Numbered from the stretch's first letter, positions 45,644-57,536 are shown. The stretch: 64,000 nt of DNA from Lepas anatifera (GCA_034440635.1 JAOTON010000961.1:620001-684000), one strand, 5' to 3'. A program made the numbers and translations. The notes: generated from the letters alone by a model not told the origin.

Positions 45644-45869
45644 ATGGAGAAGAGACGGATAACCATTAGATCCAATCAGAACTGCTGCATTCCTCAGTGT
45701 GTATCCTTCCGAAGAAAGTGTCGAAGTCCCAGCTTTCACAAGTTTCCTCAGAATAAGGTGCTGTCCAAGCAGTGGAAGTCGAAACTGAGAATTGGGAAGA
45801 AGATAGGCTCAAATGCTGCTGTCTGTTGCAGACATTTTCAGCCATCTGACTTCCATTCACATCCACCTG
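45644..45869 (+). CDS. THAP-type zinc-finger exon
   Basis: The plus strand encodes a THAP domain, a C2CH zinc-binding DNA-binding fold found in P-element transposases and host regulators. From ATG at 45644 the protein reads MEKRRITIRSNQNCCIPQC. The conserved features follow: the C-x3-C pair, SFHKFPQN (F-x-F-P signature), SKQWKSKLR with the invariant Trp, then VCCRHFQPSDF giving C-x2-H and the F-x-x-x-x-F strand. The frame reaches a strong donor, CCACCTG|GTAAGC, after one base of a codon, so this is an exon rather than a whole protein. The usual C-terminal A-V-P-T-F part would be on the next exon, which I did not find. An in-frame ATG also exists at 45590. It lies inside a Dscam-like intron, antisense to that gene. 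It could be a P-type transposon remnant or a nested host gene. Confidence 0.65.
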
Positions 45870-48066
45870 GTAAGCGGCTTGAGGCCAGTGTACAAAGTAT
45901 GGCATTTTCGACGAGATCTCGTCGGTGCAAGTGCCCTTGGAGACAGGACCGAGTGGTGTGAATTTTATCAACCTGGTGCGAATTTGCGAGGTTAGTAACA
46001 CTTAAAATAAACAAATAATGACTGAATGGCTATTAAGACACAGGAGGGGCCCTATAAAAAGCCCTTAATTAACTGAATAATGATTGAGGTAGCATTGCAT
46101 TGCAGGGGTGGAATGGGTGCATTTTTCCCTGGTATGTGGCATATTGGTGCGAATTTTTGGAGGATGGTGGTGCGAGAATTTTAGATGGCTGGTGCGACTC
46201 GTCTGGCCTGCTGTCATACTTTGCAGACTGGCTGTGGGGCAATCTCCAGTTCCGCTTATGCCTCCTTCCACTCCCTTGAGCCTGCTTCTAGCAGGAGTAG
46301 GCCTTTATCCTTGGGCCGTCATCAAAGGCGGATCCAAGATTGCCGATCGGGGCACCTTCCCGGGGGCGAGGCGCCATTCCTGACCGAGAAACCCTATCGA
46401 ATGGGAGCAAAACCCTATCGGTGGAAGCCGACTTTCGCATCCTGGGGTGGGGGGTGGGAAGCGAAATTTCAGGGGCTTGGCCATTTCGGGGCGCTGAGGG
46501 TTAATGGCGGGGGGCGCATACTCCCTTTGCCCCTGGATCTGCCTATGGGGCACATGCCCACTTTGCTGTCCCCTTGGATCCGCCTATGGCTGCATTCCTT
46601 TTAGCCCGGTAAACTGATATATTGAAATAATTCTAGATACACGCATTTTTTCGTTTCAGCTGTTTGAAATTCCAGTTTGAATGTACGATGAAAATGCGTT
46701 TCCAAACATAAGCGTCGCCACCGGCAAAAAGTGGGGGTGCAGCAAACTTTAACCTGATCCTGACTACAAGCTTTGCTCCTTGGGACCAAAACTCCTCGAA
46801 TTTGGGCTCCTCACTGCCTTCCGCAGTGGCTGGTTATAAGCCACTGCCACATACCAGGCATAAAACACGTATAATTCACCGTTTACCATGCTATTCCCGG
46901 GCCCACTAACGTTGTTTACCTTTGGGAGTCCTCTTTCGCGGCCATCTTGATGGCACACTAGCGCCTCTGGTGAGCGTGACCGGGTCAATATGATTTTTTA
47001 ATAAATATCTGCTGTATTATAAAAGATCTCTATAGATTTTTTCATTGACTCGAACACAAATGTTTGATCAGACGGCACGTTCCATTATGCAGAGGTTTAC
47101 CGAGGCATCAAAAACACTACTACGAACGTGCTGTTTTTTCCGCTGGTCTATTACTTTTGATATCGGTGGTGTCGGAACTCCGTATTCAAGAGAAAAAAAC
47201 GAAAGAAGCAATATTTATGTAAGGGCCCAACCGAAGCTAGCTCAGGAGCGAACTGCCCGAGAGATTCCAAGAATTTTCAGACAAAAAAGGGCCAAAAGGA
47301 AAAAAGCAAAATTCGAAATAAAAAACAAGCCGAATTCGAGATTTTTGGCTCCAAAAGAGCCAACCCGGCAGCCCTGGTACACACGCAAATGCCGACCTTG
47401 CAAAGGCAACGTTCGCCATGTGTTCCGCGTGCGTTGTTGCATATTAACGCCTCCCTTATGGAAAACTTTTCACACAGGGTGATAACGCCGCGCGAGGCGA
47501 CCCGGCGTCGGGGACCAATATTGGACACTTCATCAAGCGCAGGCTACATTCATAGGGTGCCTGGCGGCCAGATGGCCTCTATAACATGAACGGTGCCCAA
47601 ATGACGGCGTTTGTAGGACATCACCCCGAGAGCGGCCTGAATAACAATGGCTATTGGCGCTCGTAAAGAGCACAAAAGAGCCACCCCGAACCAATGCATG
47701 GTTAGACGCGTCACCGCAGAAATAGCGGAATCAGTGATCGAGTCTGAAGGCTAGGCTACCATCTTGAAAATGAAAAAAAATTAATCATTGTATCATACCA
47801 TTCAAGTAAAGCTGGCAAAGCAAATGCAAGCCGTAAATTGAATAAATGTACTTTAAAAGGGATGTGACACGTTTATAATGAGCTAAACAAGGCGAAAAAG
47901 GTGAGGTGAAAAAGCCATATTATAAAACATGCAAAACACCCCGTTCGATGTATCAGCAGTGCTGGAGTCCACCATTCCTGGAGAAACATACCTAAAAAAG
48001 GGACAAAATTCAGCCTTTACCAACCCCACTTACGCCGCGTGGCCACGTGCTCGCTGATAACCATGT
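45870..48066. other. Downstream of THAP exon; MITE fragments
   Basis: No second THAP exon recognised. The section 46324-46587 has transposon-type ends (next entry). A plus-strand open frame at 47045-47482, rich in Arg/Lys, matches nothing I recognise. Confidence 0.35.
46324..46587. mobile_element. Small MITE with GGCGGATCCA ends, possibly nested
   Basis: Left end AAAGGCGGATCCAAGATTG at 46324, right end CCCTTGGATCCGCCTAT to 46587, with a second right end CCCCTGGATCTGCCTAT at 46530-46546. Suggests two related elements overlapping or nested. Target duplication not evident. Confidence 0.5.
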
Positions 48067-48933
48067 CAAACCCGGCACCGCCTGGGCTCTTTTCGTATCA
48101 ATCACTGCCCTGGGTTTGGGTCCGGTCGGACTCCCTACCCCCACTTACGGTCTCGAGATTCAGGAGATAAAGAAGCATCGGAACGGTGCTGGAAGCGCCT
48201 TGCCGTACTTTTCTTAGAAGTCGAGTTCGAAGCATATCTGTTGACCCCTGACGTCAAAGATGGCCAACACGGGTAAAATCTAGGCCCATTTGGGAAATCC
48301 CTCATAACTCAGGAACCACTAGACCTAGAACAAAACAAAAGACATCAATGCATTTGAGCTGACCTAAGACTTCACACGCTTTGTAGCCTGTCCCTGTAAG
48401 GTCACATTGAAACATTGAGCTGACCTGGACCTTAGGCCAAGGTCAAATAATGGCCCTATAAGCCCATGATATACATGCCTCGGATCATACTCTTCACTGC
48501 GATGCCAGACTTATTGTTGTATAGTATCTCGTTCAAAATTTATATACACAAGTATCCTCAAAAACTGTGATATTTGGTAACCTCTGGTGACCTTTTTATC
48601 AACCTGACCTGAAAATGGATGATAGCGTGAAATTTTTCCTTTCAAAAGCTTTAAAAGTATGTTTAGAAAATTGATCTCGTCCGTCTAGAAGCCAAGTTAC
48701 ACCAGGCTGGCTTCGTAAACCTAATTTTAGACAAACAGAATTGCCTTACATGGGCTTTTAAATTATGGCATAAATCGTTGACCTAACCTTGGGACAAATT
48801 TCGGCTATAGGCTATCAAATTGACCGTCCTAGAGGCGTGAAAAGCAACGCGCTTCTCATTTAAATCTCCTCGGAGTCATTTGAGAAAAAACAGGGGAGGG
48901 GTCGATCGGACAACCTAGGCAGGAAAATGTTAA
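48067..48933 (-). mobile_element. TTAA-type repeat subfamily D, copy 2
   Basis: The left end CCCGGCACCGCCTGGGCTC follows an eroded TTAA-like site; the right end reaches TTAA at 48930-48933. The inverse of the 43808 copy: internal blocks (CTGACCTGAAAATGG, TTGACCGTCCTAGAGGCGTG, GGGGTCGATCGGAC) correspond in reverse orientation or are shared with 51200-51850. No transposase. Confidence 0.65.
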
Positions 48934-49290
48934 ATAATATATAGCTGACGCGACGCTGGGAAAATAAACTATTCTTGGGAATACCCAGGTATCAAACATC
49001 TACAAAATCAACGAAGTAAAAGCCACAGCTCGCTACAAAACTTGTTCATTTATAATGGGTCACATAACAACCCAAAACGCGCAGCCAAATTTTGACGCCA
49101 CTCCTGTGCTGAACATTTTCACCTTTTATGAGGATAATCGGGGGTCGAGCTATTGGCTCCAAATGTTGAGTTTATTGTTGACCTGACTAACTGACTGGCT
49201 GACTAACGGACTGACTTGCTGTCTGTCTGTAATCAAACCATCTATTGCCATCACTGTGCAGACCTAGGTGGGAGTATTCTGACCACTGAC
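48934..49290. other. Intron sequence without recognised feature
   Basis: Between the subfamily D repeat and the Ig10 exon; contains a short CTGACTGGCTGACTAACGGA-like run at about 49185-49220, otherwise nothing. Confidence 0.5.
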
Positions 49291-49432
49291 CTGGGGTCGG
49301 CGACAGGCTGGCCGTCCTTGAACCAGGTCAGGCTGGGTCGCGGCTCTCCCACGTGACGACAGGTCAGGGTCAGACGCGCCGCCTCGTCCACCGTGACGGG
49401 GTGGCCCAGAGACACCATACTGACCGGAGCCA
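49291..49432 (-). CDS. Dscam: Dscam-like receptor, Ig domain 10, first half
   Basis: The exon encodes strands A to C of the immunoglobulin domain between FN4 and FN5. The minus-strand donor is GACCCCAG|GTCAGT. The acceptor used here is 'attgccgcag', chosen because its two opening bases complete a Val codon with the FN4 exon (GAC G|TG GCT). The product begins APVSMVSLGHPVTVDEAARL and continues TLTCRHVGEPRPSLTWFKDG, with the first disulphide Cys, the core Trp and the TWFKDG turn. An identical acceptor in the tandem repeat lies 36 bases upstream (exon start 49468) and would add 12 residues in frame. The true start is therefore ambiguous between the two. Confidence 0.85.
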
Positions 49433-49525
49433 CTGCGGCAATGACAGGAGCCACTGTGACCGGAGCCACTGCGGCAATGACAGGAGCCACTGTGACAGGA
49501 GTCACTGCGACTGCAGCCACTGGAA
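49421..49525 (-). repeat. 36-bp minisatellite spanning a splice acceptor
   Basis: Copies start at 49421 and 49457, identical over the 36-bp period, with a third decayed copy to about 49525. Each holds the minus-strand acceptor ATTGCCGCAG|TGGCTCC. Because 36 is divisible by three, the frame is kept (VAPVIAAVAPVT per unit). Confidence 0.85.
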
Positions 49526-49593
49526 CAACATTCATAGGGTAAAACGAGAGGTCACAAGCGCAAATACAGCCACTGAAGTCTGGTCGAAGTGCA

Positions 49594-50874
49594 TTAACCT
49601 GGCACAGCCTGGGCTCTTCCCGTGAACACCCCCGCCTGGTGGGGGGATGGGGGAGGGTTCAATCGGTCCCCCCTACGATTTTGGGAACCGGAAGTGATAG
49701 GGAAGAATTTAAGCGGTACTGAAGTGCTTCACTGTCTTCTTCTTTGGAGCCGAGTTTGAACCATATCCATGGACCCAGGTCATTAGCAGCATAAATTCAG
49801 ACCAAGTATTCTGAGCCCCTGACTATTCTTTTAGACCTATTCCATGCAATGCTGAACAAGTCGTTAAAGCGATCCCAGTGATCGTTATATAACTGAGACG
49901 CGCTCGGGTTCTCTTTTCGTGGTTTGTTCTGGGCCCAATCGTAGCAAGATGATTCAATAGTCGGCTTTCACGCTGGCTAGCTTCATGATTGAAACAAAAC
50001 AAAGCATACAATGCACGGGATCTGCCTGACGTACGAGCCTTGTAGAGCAGACAGAGGCCACTTAAACTAAAAACCGAAGGTAATTTAGCCAGCTCCATTA
50101 TCTCACAAAATCTGAAATATGATCAACATTTCTATGCTCGAATAAACCTTGATATGTACATACCTTGATATGCATAATATGCATCGCAGCCGTTTCCAGA
50201 CTTCATCTGAAAATCTTAGTGGGCTGCTATAGGCCCTTCTATCGCAGCAAGGCTTAAAATTCAAAAAGGAGTTTAAACCCAGGAGCAAATAGCTGCATTC
50301 TAAGTTGCTAAGGCACCATTCTCCTACCATATTCGCATTTTTTAAAGCAACAAATTAGGATTACCAAAGCTGCAAAAGCTTTTTGGGCATTTTTGGGCAT
50401 AGCTTAATATTTTCTGGAAATCAAAGCCCATTTATCAACTTTTTTAAGGTACGGTTGTCAACCTCTCAACGTTGGAAATGTTCCGACTACTCCAAAAATG
50501 CTACGGCGGTCGCTTTTCTACTGTCTTACCCTCCATTATGAACACTAAGCATGTTAGCCACCTACATTCCTCTTGGGAAGCAGTGGCTTCCGTGAAAAAA
50601 TGCATGACCCCACCCAGTCCCGGATACAGACATTAAGCAGCTCTGCCAAGACTTGAGTGATGGTAGTGGTCTGTGGCGCAGATAAGTTACCCGGCAACAC
50701 GGTGGCAGGTCCCGGCGGCGCAAACACAGCCACTGCGGGCTGTGTCCGGCACGTGCCGGGTTTGTTCCGATCCGGTTCAGCGGCTGTCAGTACCTCCCTT
50801 GTTTATTCATCTAAAAAAATTAGAGTGAATGTGCTAGCAAAGGTGAAAACTGCGGATCAGTCCCCGAACCTGTC
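49594..50874. other. Intron sequence with a subfamily D transposon end
   Basis: TTAA at 49594-49597 followed by CCTGGCACAGCCTGGGCTCT, the same end as at 48071. The other end was not located. The rest to 50874 is unassigned. Confidence 0.45.
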
Positions 50875-51857
50875 TTAACACGCACACTGGAGGGGGGTCT
50901 TGGAGGCCCGCACCTATTTTTCCCAAGGTGGCCGGAGAACTCCTCGTAGTAAAAAAGAACGATGCTTGACCACATTTGAGAAAATTTAGCGGTGCGTCGA
51001 CTGGGGAAAATGTTTTGACAGTCGGTCGAAAATGTTTTGCTTTCAAATGGGAGGGCGGGGGCGAGGGGGTGGGGGTGGGCTCGGACAGCATTCGACCGAG
51101 AATAAATAACAAATCAGCAAGGTGTTTGTCTTGGCCCAATTCAAACAATTCAAACAATATGCAGCCTGACTATTTAAGGTCACAGTTAAGTCTAATTATG
51201 ACTTTGACCTTTGGTTAATTCTGTTGACCTGGTTATTGAACTGACCTCAAAATGGGTGACAGCACGAAGGTTCATATTATCAAGAGCTTTCAAATGACTT
51301 TTTAACTTGAGCTAGCTCGTCCAAAAGCCGTGTTACACTCTGGTTTGGTCAGCCTCATTTTCAGGGGCGTAGCCAGGAGGGGGCCGGAAGAGACAGCCCC
51401 CCTGAGGGCCCGAAGGGCCCCCTGAGAACACGGGCCGCGCCAAGCGCGGCTCGCCCGCACTATGCTCTGTGTCCAAATTTGAAATTTCATACCAGACAGG
51501 GCCCTCTTAAGTCCTCTTCGGCACTCTATTCTGTAACAAGCAGTGCCCTTTTTTACTCATCAGGGCCCTTTTGGCGCTGTCGCAGGGGCCCTTTTCGGGG
51601 CACCAACCCCTCCCCTGAGCGAAATCCTGGCTACGCCCCTGCTCATTTAAGAATAACCGAATCGCCTTACAGGGGTTTCAAAATGACGCCTACCTCGTTG
51701 ACTTGACCTGACCTGATGGCAATTTTTGGCCATAACCTGTCAAACTAGTCACCCTAGAGGCATGCCAAGTCGCGCGAGCCTCATTTGAATCGGCTTAGAG
51801 TCATTTGCCACAAAACGAGGAGGATCCAATCGGACCCACCAGGCGGTAAAGGGCTAA
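50875..51857 (+). mobile_element. Mosaic TTAA element: subfamily B left end, D right part
   Basis: The left boundary is TTAA 50875-50878 followed by CACGCACACTGGAGGGGGG, the subfamily B end (as at 6817). From about 51170 the sequence instead follows subfamily D (compare 48590-48930: CTGACCTCAAAATGG, CACCCTAGAGGCATG, GATCCAATCGGACC). The right boundary is a CTAA (51854-51857) where the 48-kb copy has TTAA. A hAT-like MITE is inserted at 51362. Confidence 0.6.
51362..51641. mobile_element. hAT-like MITE nested in the mosaic TTAA element
   Basis: Perfect 17-bp terminal inverted repeats CAGGGGCGTAGCCAGGA / TCCTGGCTACGCCCCTG, 280 bp long. The 8-bp duplication is CTCATTTT (51354-51361) and CTCATTTA (51642-51649), one mismatch. 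Clear nested insertion; no coding content. Confidence 0.85.
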
Positions 51858-52489
51858 GACATGTTTTGACTTCAGCTGACCTTCTGTAACCTTCCATGAC
51901 CTCTACGGGGTTTACCCATTGCTTTTCATGATAGTTTTTATATCGAAACAATTTCTATTGTGTTACATTTATTTCTTATCAATTTCATCTCTAACCTCGT
52001 GTGGACCATACCAATTCCCCACAGCCCCTCCTCATCCCATGCAAAATTGCAGACCGCTGCAGAGGACTAGCACAGCCCGTCATCGATCCTCCACTCGGGA
52101 GGGGTCAAGGACGCACTTAAGTTGACAAGGGTAAAAGTATCGATCTACCTCAAGAATGTCACCAAAGAGTGAAAGTAAGTGAAAGAAACCAATTCTACGG
52201 TTGGTGGTTACGGTCATTATTACAGGTTTAATTTCTATCGGTTAAACACGAAAGAAAGCCAGTGACTATACATAAGGGTTGAAGTCGAATTTGGATTTCG
52301 AGCTTACCCCGATGTTAGTAAAAACTGCAAATTTCCTGCCACTTTGATTTTCGGCGATCTGTGATCTTTGACTATTGACCTTGCTTCATGCGTTGCCTAG
52401 ATGGGGACACATATCTGTGTAGTGTATGGATTTAATCACAAATGTTTTCAGCCCTCCAAGCATTTTACCTCCGGTCCCGGCCTGATACA
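51858..52489. other. Intron sequence without recognised feature
   Basis: No repeat end or coding signal recognised. Confidence 0.45.
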
Positions 52490-52565
52490 GCGTGGCCCGA
52501 TACCAGGATTCGAACCCGAGTCAGCGGTATGAAACCCCAGCACGTTACCGCTGCGCCACTGCATC
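52490..52565 (-). pseudogene. tRNA-like sequence (degenerate tRNA or SINE head)
   Basis: On the minus strand, box A TGGCGCAGCGGTAACGTGC (about 52558-52540) and box B GGTTCGAATCC (about 52516-52506) are correctly spaced. The T-stem pairs (with G-T pairs). The acceptor stem (GATGCAG against TATCGGG) does not pair, so it is not a working tRNA. A CAT lies in the anticodon region, but the arm pairs poorly. A SINE head or tRNA pseudogene are both possible. Confidence 0.6.
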
Positions 52566-53271
52566 CCCCTCTGCATCACTCTCAGTATTGGCGCCCCCGG
52601 TCTGGATATTTTTTGTTTCGGTTGAATTATGTATGACAAAAATTGACGCGTTTTGTTTTGTTTTTGTTTTCCTCAAGAAGTGGCATTGGAGTAGTTATGT
52701 AGGCGCCGACTCTCTGGAAACGACAAACGCTTTTTAAAAAAACCCAGTCACTGAGTGTTTACCCCCAGGCAAGAACACATTGCCAACAATGCGTATGACC
52801 CCGCTAGCCAGGACAAAACTTTAAACGTCTGGGTAAATATAGTCAGCTGAGCTATCGTAGCATATTTCGGAAAAACTGCACCGGAATCGCAGCTACCATT
52901 CTTCTCTGCTACGTAAAGGAGATCTCCAGCGCGAATTAAACTAGTCTTCATACAAAATCCACAAAATCCATGGAACGTAAACAAAGTACGGCCGAGACTT
53001 CTGCCGAAAATCAATAGCTCTTCAAAGTCTGATAATTTCAGGAACACCCGCAGTCGACCATATCTGACTTATCAACCATATCAGCCAAATGTAACCTCGC
53101 GCATGGCTATAGATGATCGTCTATCGTCCGGAATTCTGCTGATGACGTGAACTGCTAGACTTGGCGACATCGGATGCAATGACTCGGCACGGATATTCCA
53201 CGCCTGAGTGCGCCCAGACTTGGCTGCTTTTGCGCGCCAGCGGTCGGTGGACTCGATCGCCGTAGCACAGA
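52566..53271. other. Intron sequence without recognised feature
   Basis: Nothing recognised. Confidence 0.45.
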
Positions 53272-54450
53272 TTAATCCTCGCCACGGTGGGGGGGGGGGT
53301 TGAACACTCCCTCTCGGGTTTTTCCGACGGCACCAAAAAACGGCGGAGCCATACGCCGCTGTGCTTAGTACACCTTATTCTTGATCAATTCTGCAACTTT
53401 TTCTAAAGTTTTAAGGTTAGGTCATCTCAGGTCAGGTCACCAATGCAGGTCAAGTGGCCTCATCTCCAAAACGTTTGAGATAGCATAAGTAAGAACAGGG
53501 TTAATCTATCTAATTGAAACTAATATCACATAATGAGCCCACTGAGCGCTACAAAATATGTTCCGGTGCTTTTATATCGATGACCTAGGGTCAGATACGG
53601 ATCATGACCTCTCCATTGGAAATGCATGGGGAAACAGGAATTGGGCCGTATTTGTGTACATATATACAGCTGATAATACCTTTATATTCTTCAAAGCGCA
53701 GTATCCTGGGCCCCTTTCCAGGTCCATGTTGCAATTTTTTTGCTGTGACCTCTGAGAGGTTATCTCGGGCTACTTAAGCAATCATGCTGTCAAAATAATT
53801 CATCTACATTGCAGACCAAGTGGTGACGTCATAACTTCATACGATCGGGCTTATAAGTTATGCTCTCCTCTAACGAATGTCAAGGCCGATGTCAAAGGTC
53901 AATGGTCAAGGTTATAGCTCCATTTTCATGCTCATTGACCCCAGCGCTTCCCGTCGGATGACTTCACCCAAAATGACCTATATCATGTTGTGAGGTCATA
54001 GTTAAGGAATTAACTGTTAATTTTATTGCCACAGGTCAAGATAAAAAGTCATGGGACAAGGTCAAACGACGGTTTCTCGCTCAAGGGAGGCTATAGCTCT
54101 AATTATCTATAGTGTTCATCACGGGTAATATATCAGATCGCGATATCATAGGCTAATGACGTTGACTGACCCTCCATGACCTGAATCCACTTTGTGTGTA
54201 TTTTGCATTTTTTTACAGCTTAATCACAACATTTCCCAGTAAGTCCATAGCGCGGCTTGAACTTTATCACCTCTTTCGACTTGCAGATATTAGATCAATG
54301 AAAGTTGGCTATAATGTAAGCCACGATAGCGTTCGCGCACCCCAAAACGTACATTTTCTGGACCTGTTTGATTTTCTAGATCTGCCGGGGCACTTTAGAA
54401 CCTCCTCCAGTGCGTGTTGACGCCAGACACCGATCCACTGCGCGTGTTAA
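53272..54450 (+). mobile_element. Mosaic TTAA element: A/C-type left end, B-type right end
   Basis: TTAA at 53272-53275 is followed by TCCTCGCCACGGTGGGG, like the subfamily A end. The first 500 bp match the repeats at 1-190 and 21278-21600. From about 53811 (ACCAAGTGGTGACGTCATAA) it follows subfamily B (compare 7060-7745) and ends CCACTGCGCGTG-TTAA at 54447-54450. The two termini are thus not inverted copies of each other. Rich in AGGTCA; no transposase. Confidence 0.6.
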
Positions 54451-55498
54451 CAACCGCAATGGAGAGAGGTCTGGCACTAACACGCACTGGGGGTAGGGAG
54501 AACGCTATCAGACCCCCTCAGATATAAAAAATCAAGAGACGAAGAAAAAAACGCCCATTGCTGGTGCTGTAGATATGATAATCTACGTTAAAGCCTGCTT
54601 TCATTGAGTCAGGTCAATACCTTCAAGGTCAAACGAGGTCATAAAGGTCACATATTGACTACGCTTGCGAGGAAAGTTACTGGAAAATGCTGTGCTTATG
54701 CGGGTAAAGGTCGGGAATATAATAAAGGCGGGCAGAGGTCATAAGTCAAGGTCGAATATAAGTCTAATAAAGTCGAATCCTCCCTGAAATGCTGGCGTCA
54801 AGGTCATTGAAATTCATTGATATATGAGTCATGTACCGATATTCGAGTTGCTTTTCAGCACTCGACGCGTCGTTAAACTCTCTCAAATGTGGCCAAGTGA
54901 TATCTTTCTACTACGGATGGTATTACAGCAATCTAGGAAAAATAGGTGGGTCTCCGAGACACCCATTTAGTACACGTGTTAGGTGCGACACTGCCCGGTG
55001 TTTATCACCATTCCCATCTCACCATGGCCGGTGTTAATCACCTCTCTCTCTCTCTCTCTCTCCTCCTTTTTCTCTCTCTTCTTTTCCTCTGTCTCTTTCC
55101 CTCTCATTTTTGCTGTAGGGATTTTAAAAATTCAAATGACCATCTTAAGTAGTTGCAAGTTGTACTGAGCACATTCCCATTTCGCTCCAGGGAGCTGCAT
55201 GTCCTCTTCAGGTCACGCTCCAAATGCTCTGCGGGAGAAATTGCTCATTGCTAGTCCGTCCCGTGACCCGTTGGCCCTAAAATAGCGCCACAGAAGCCAA
55301 ACAAGACCAGAATAGTGTCAGTGCTGCCGCAGGGAATATTCGGTACATTGAGACAATTTCGTACCACGCACACTGAGCGGTCTATCACTCTGTGACCTTT
55401 CCACCGCCGAGAACGAGTAGGTGGAATTGTCACATCGATAGAAAGCCGATGAATGTCCTCCCCGGTCAGGAATAGTCGACAAAAGTTACAGGGGATTT
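54451..55498. other. Intron sequence with CT microsatellite and B-end debris
   Basis: 54451-54510 holds further fragments of subfamily B ends (CTAACACGCACTGGGGG). A CT-rich microsatellite lies at about 55041-55105. Further AGGTCA-rich sequence at 54600-54810 is probably another eroded copy. Confidence 0.5.
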
Positions 55499-56519
55499 TT
55501 AACCCGCGCCCCACCGGGGTCCGGCGCCACCTTCGCCCCACCGGGGGCCATCGATAGCCCCCTCTAACTCCGAAAATATGGGCGTTAGCGCAAATCTGCA
55601 AAGTGCAATAGAAAGCTCGCGTGAATTCAGTAAGAAATTACTTGGCATGTTTTAGTGCTCAGGTCAATGGTTTGACCTCCAGAGGTCAAATTAGGTCAAG
55701 ATCGGCTATTTTCACTCAAATATGCAATGATTAAGCCAACTGGGCATAACTCTTATGTCATTAGAGCTATTGAGGCCTGGTAAAGTACATTTGATAGCAA
55801 ATTGCCAGTACTTTTTCCGCTATGTGGAACGTAAAGACCTCCCGCCAGTGGTTTGACCGCCAGAGGTCACCTCGTGACCTAATATGACCTGAGGTCACGA
55901 AAGGTCAAAAAGTGACCTTGCCGTATATCAAATGAAAGCCAGTGACAAGACAAACATGATGGTGTTTGTTTCACCGCTCTAGCTCAATTAGGTCAAAGTT
56001 ATTGTCAAAATACTGTTTTTGACCTCTGGTGACCTTGGATGACCTTGGAAAAGTCAAAGGGCAAATATGACCCCTGGGATCCGTGAAAGGGTGTCCAAAA
56101 ACGTTGTTCTGAGCAGTCTGAGTATTTGCAATCATTTTTGTGGCTTTTATATCATGAAATAGCTTTTCCCCATGCTTTTCCAATGGGAGAGGTCGCCTCG
56201 TGACCTGACCTCAGGGCACGAAATCGAAAAATCCCGGATATACACCTTGTAGACCCTAGAGGGGTCATAAAGTGTAGAAGTTTCAAATCGATCGACTTTG
56301 AAATGTAGCTCTTACAGAGCTCTAAAGGTGAAGTGAGGTGACCTTGGTTGACCTCGTCTGGTGACCTGACCTTGGGTGACCCGGGGTAAAAATTTCAGGG
56401 ATGATGGGAAAATGATGCAGTGAGAGGTAGAGCCCTCAACCGCGGTGCTGCGCCTCGTCGTTTTTCTGCTATCCCGAAAAACCTTAGGGGGCCATCGATG
56501 GCCTTCCGTGCGAGGTTAA
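55499..56519 (-). mobile_element. piggyBac-like non-autonomous element, subfamily A, copy 2
   Basis: TTAA at 55499-55502 and 56516-56519; left end CCCGCGCCCCACCGGGG, right end decayed (CCTTCCGTGCGAGG). Collinear with copy 3 at 62380 over its whole length and with copy 1 at 28000 in reverse. The ATCGATGGC/ATCGATAGC palindrome is present at both ends. No transposase. Confidence 0.85.
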
Positions 56520-57536
56520 GAGGTAGTGTAATGAAAGGCCAGTCTTGCTGGTAAACGTCCTGCATGGGACCAGGGGCGAACCCAGGGTAAAGGCAATCCG
56601 GCCACGACCTCCAAAGCGACATAGTGGGAAGCCAAACCCTCTTTTGCCCCATCCCATCCCCAAAGTAAGCTAGGGTTTCATAATTGATCGTTTGGGATGG
56701 ACATACATTTATTTCGATATTTGTGTCCGTTTGGAAGGTATGCACATCCACGGGACGTCCTGCGTGTATCCTCGTCCCAGTGTATCCTCGCTTGGGAATC
56801 ATAATCAAATTTATGTGTTAACCCCAGGAATCCCTTCTGGATACACACTGCAATCCCAGTCCAAAAACAAAGCTTCATTTGGAGCTCATCCGCAGCCACC
56901 ACTGTGCGGCAATAATAGCGCAGTCGAGCATTAAACAAGCCAAACACGTGACATGAATGTAGCCATAACTTCGGGAGCCGGCAATTCCATTAACTCGGTG
57001 GCCGGCGCTCAATGTTTAATCCCGGCAGAGCACGGCTGCGCCGGAATCGAGCCGCGAGATGGATCAATGCCATGTCCTGCCCCGGCCTTTCTCAACCGAG
57101 CCGCCCGCTCAAACCTCCCCCAACGCTGCAGCCACAGCTGCTCCATAACCCTGGCAATGAACTCCGTGGATAAAGCAACCAACAGCATCGCCACTGGGGG
57201 CCTGCATAGGCTCCTTGCACCGGAGATTTTGGGATCGGCACACAGTTTAAGTTACCAGTACATTTCCCCCAAAAATTATTGCCTCTCAAATCTGTAAACA
57301 AAATCCTGCCATGAGTCTGAGGATGTATTATTCTATTCGTAAGCTGTAGTTATGCATCATGCTGGAAAATGTTGCACTGTCATTTGCAGCCAAAGCTGGG
57401 TCACCATCCCCCAAACTTATAAATAGTATAAGCGCCCTTGATCGCAGCTAAAATATATTCATGATGTTTCTTTCATTTTACTACAGGCAAGGGCGAGCCT
57501 CTTTTGCCTTCGCAGGGAAAATAGGAGACCGTTGTC
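56520..57536. other. Intron sequence without recognised feature
   Basis: A GC-richer patch at 56990-57200 keeps frames open on both strands; no domain seen. Confidence 0.45.

Noticed and set aside
52490..52565. Functional tRNA gene
   Set aside because: Boxes A and B are good but the acceptor stem does not pair, so it is listed as a tRNA-like pseudogene or SINE head.
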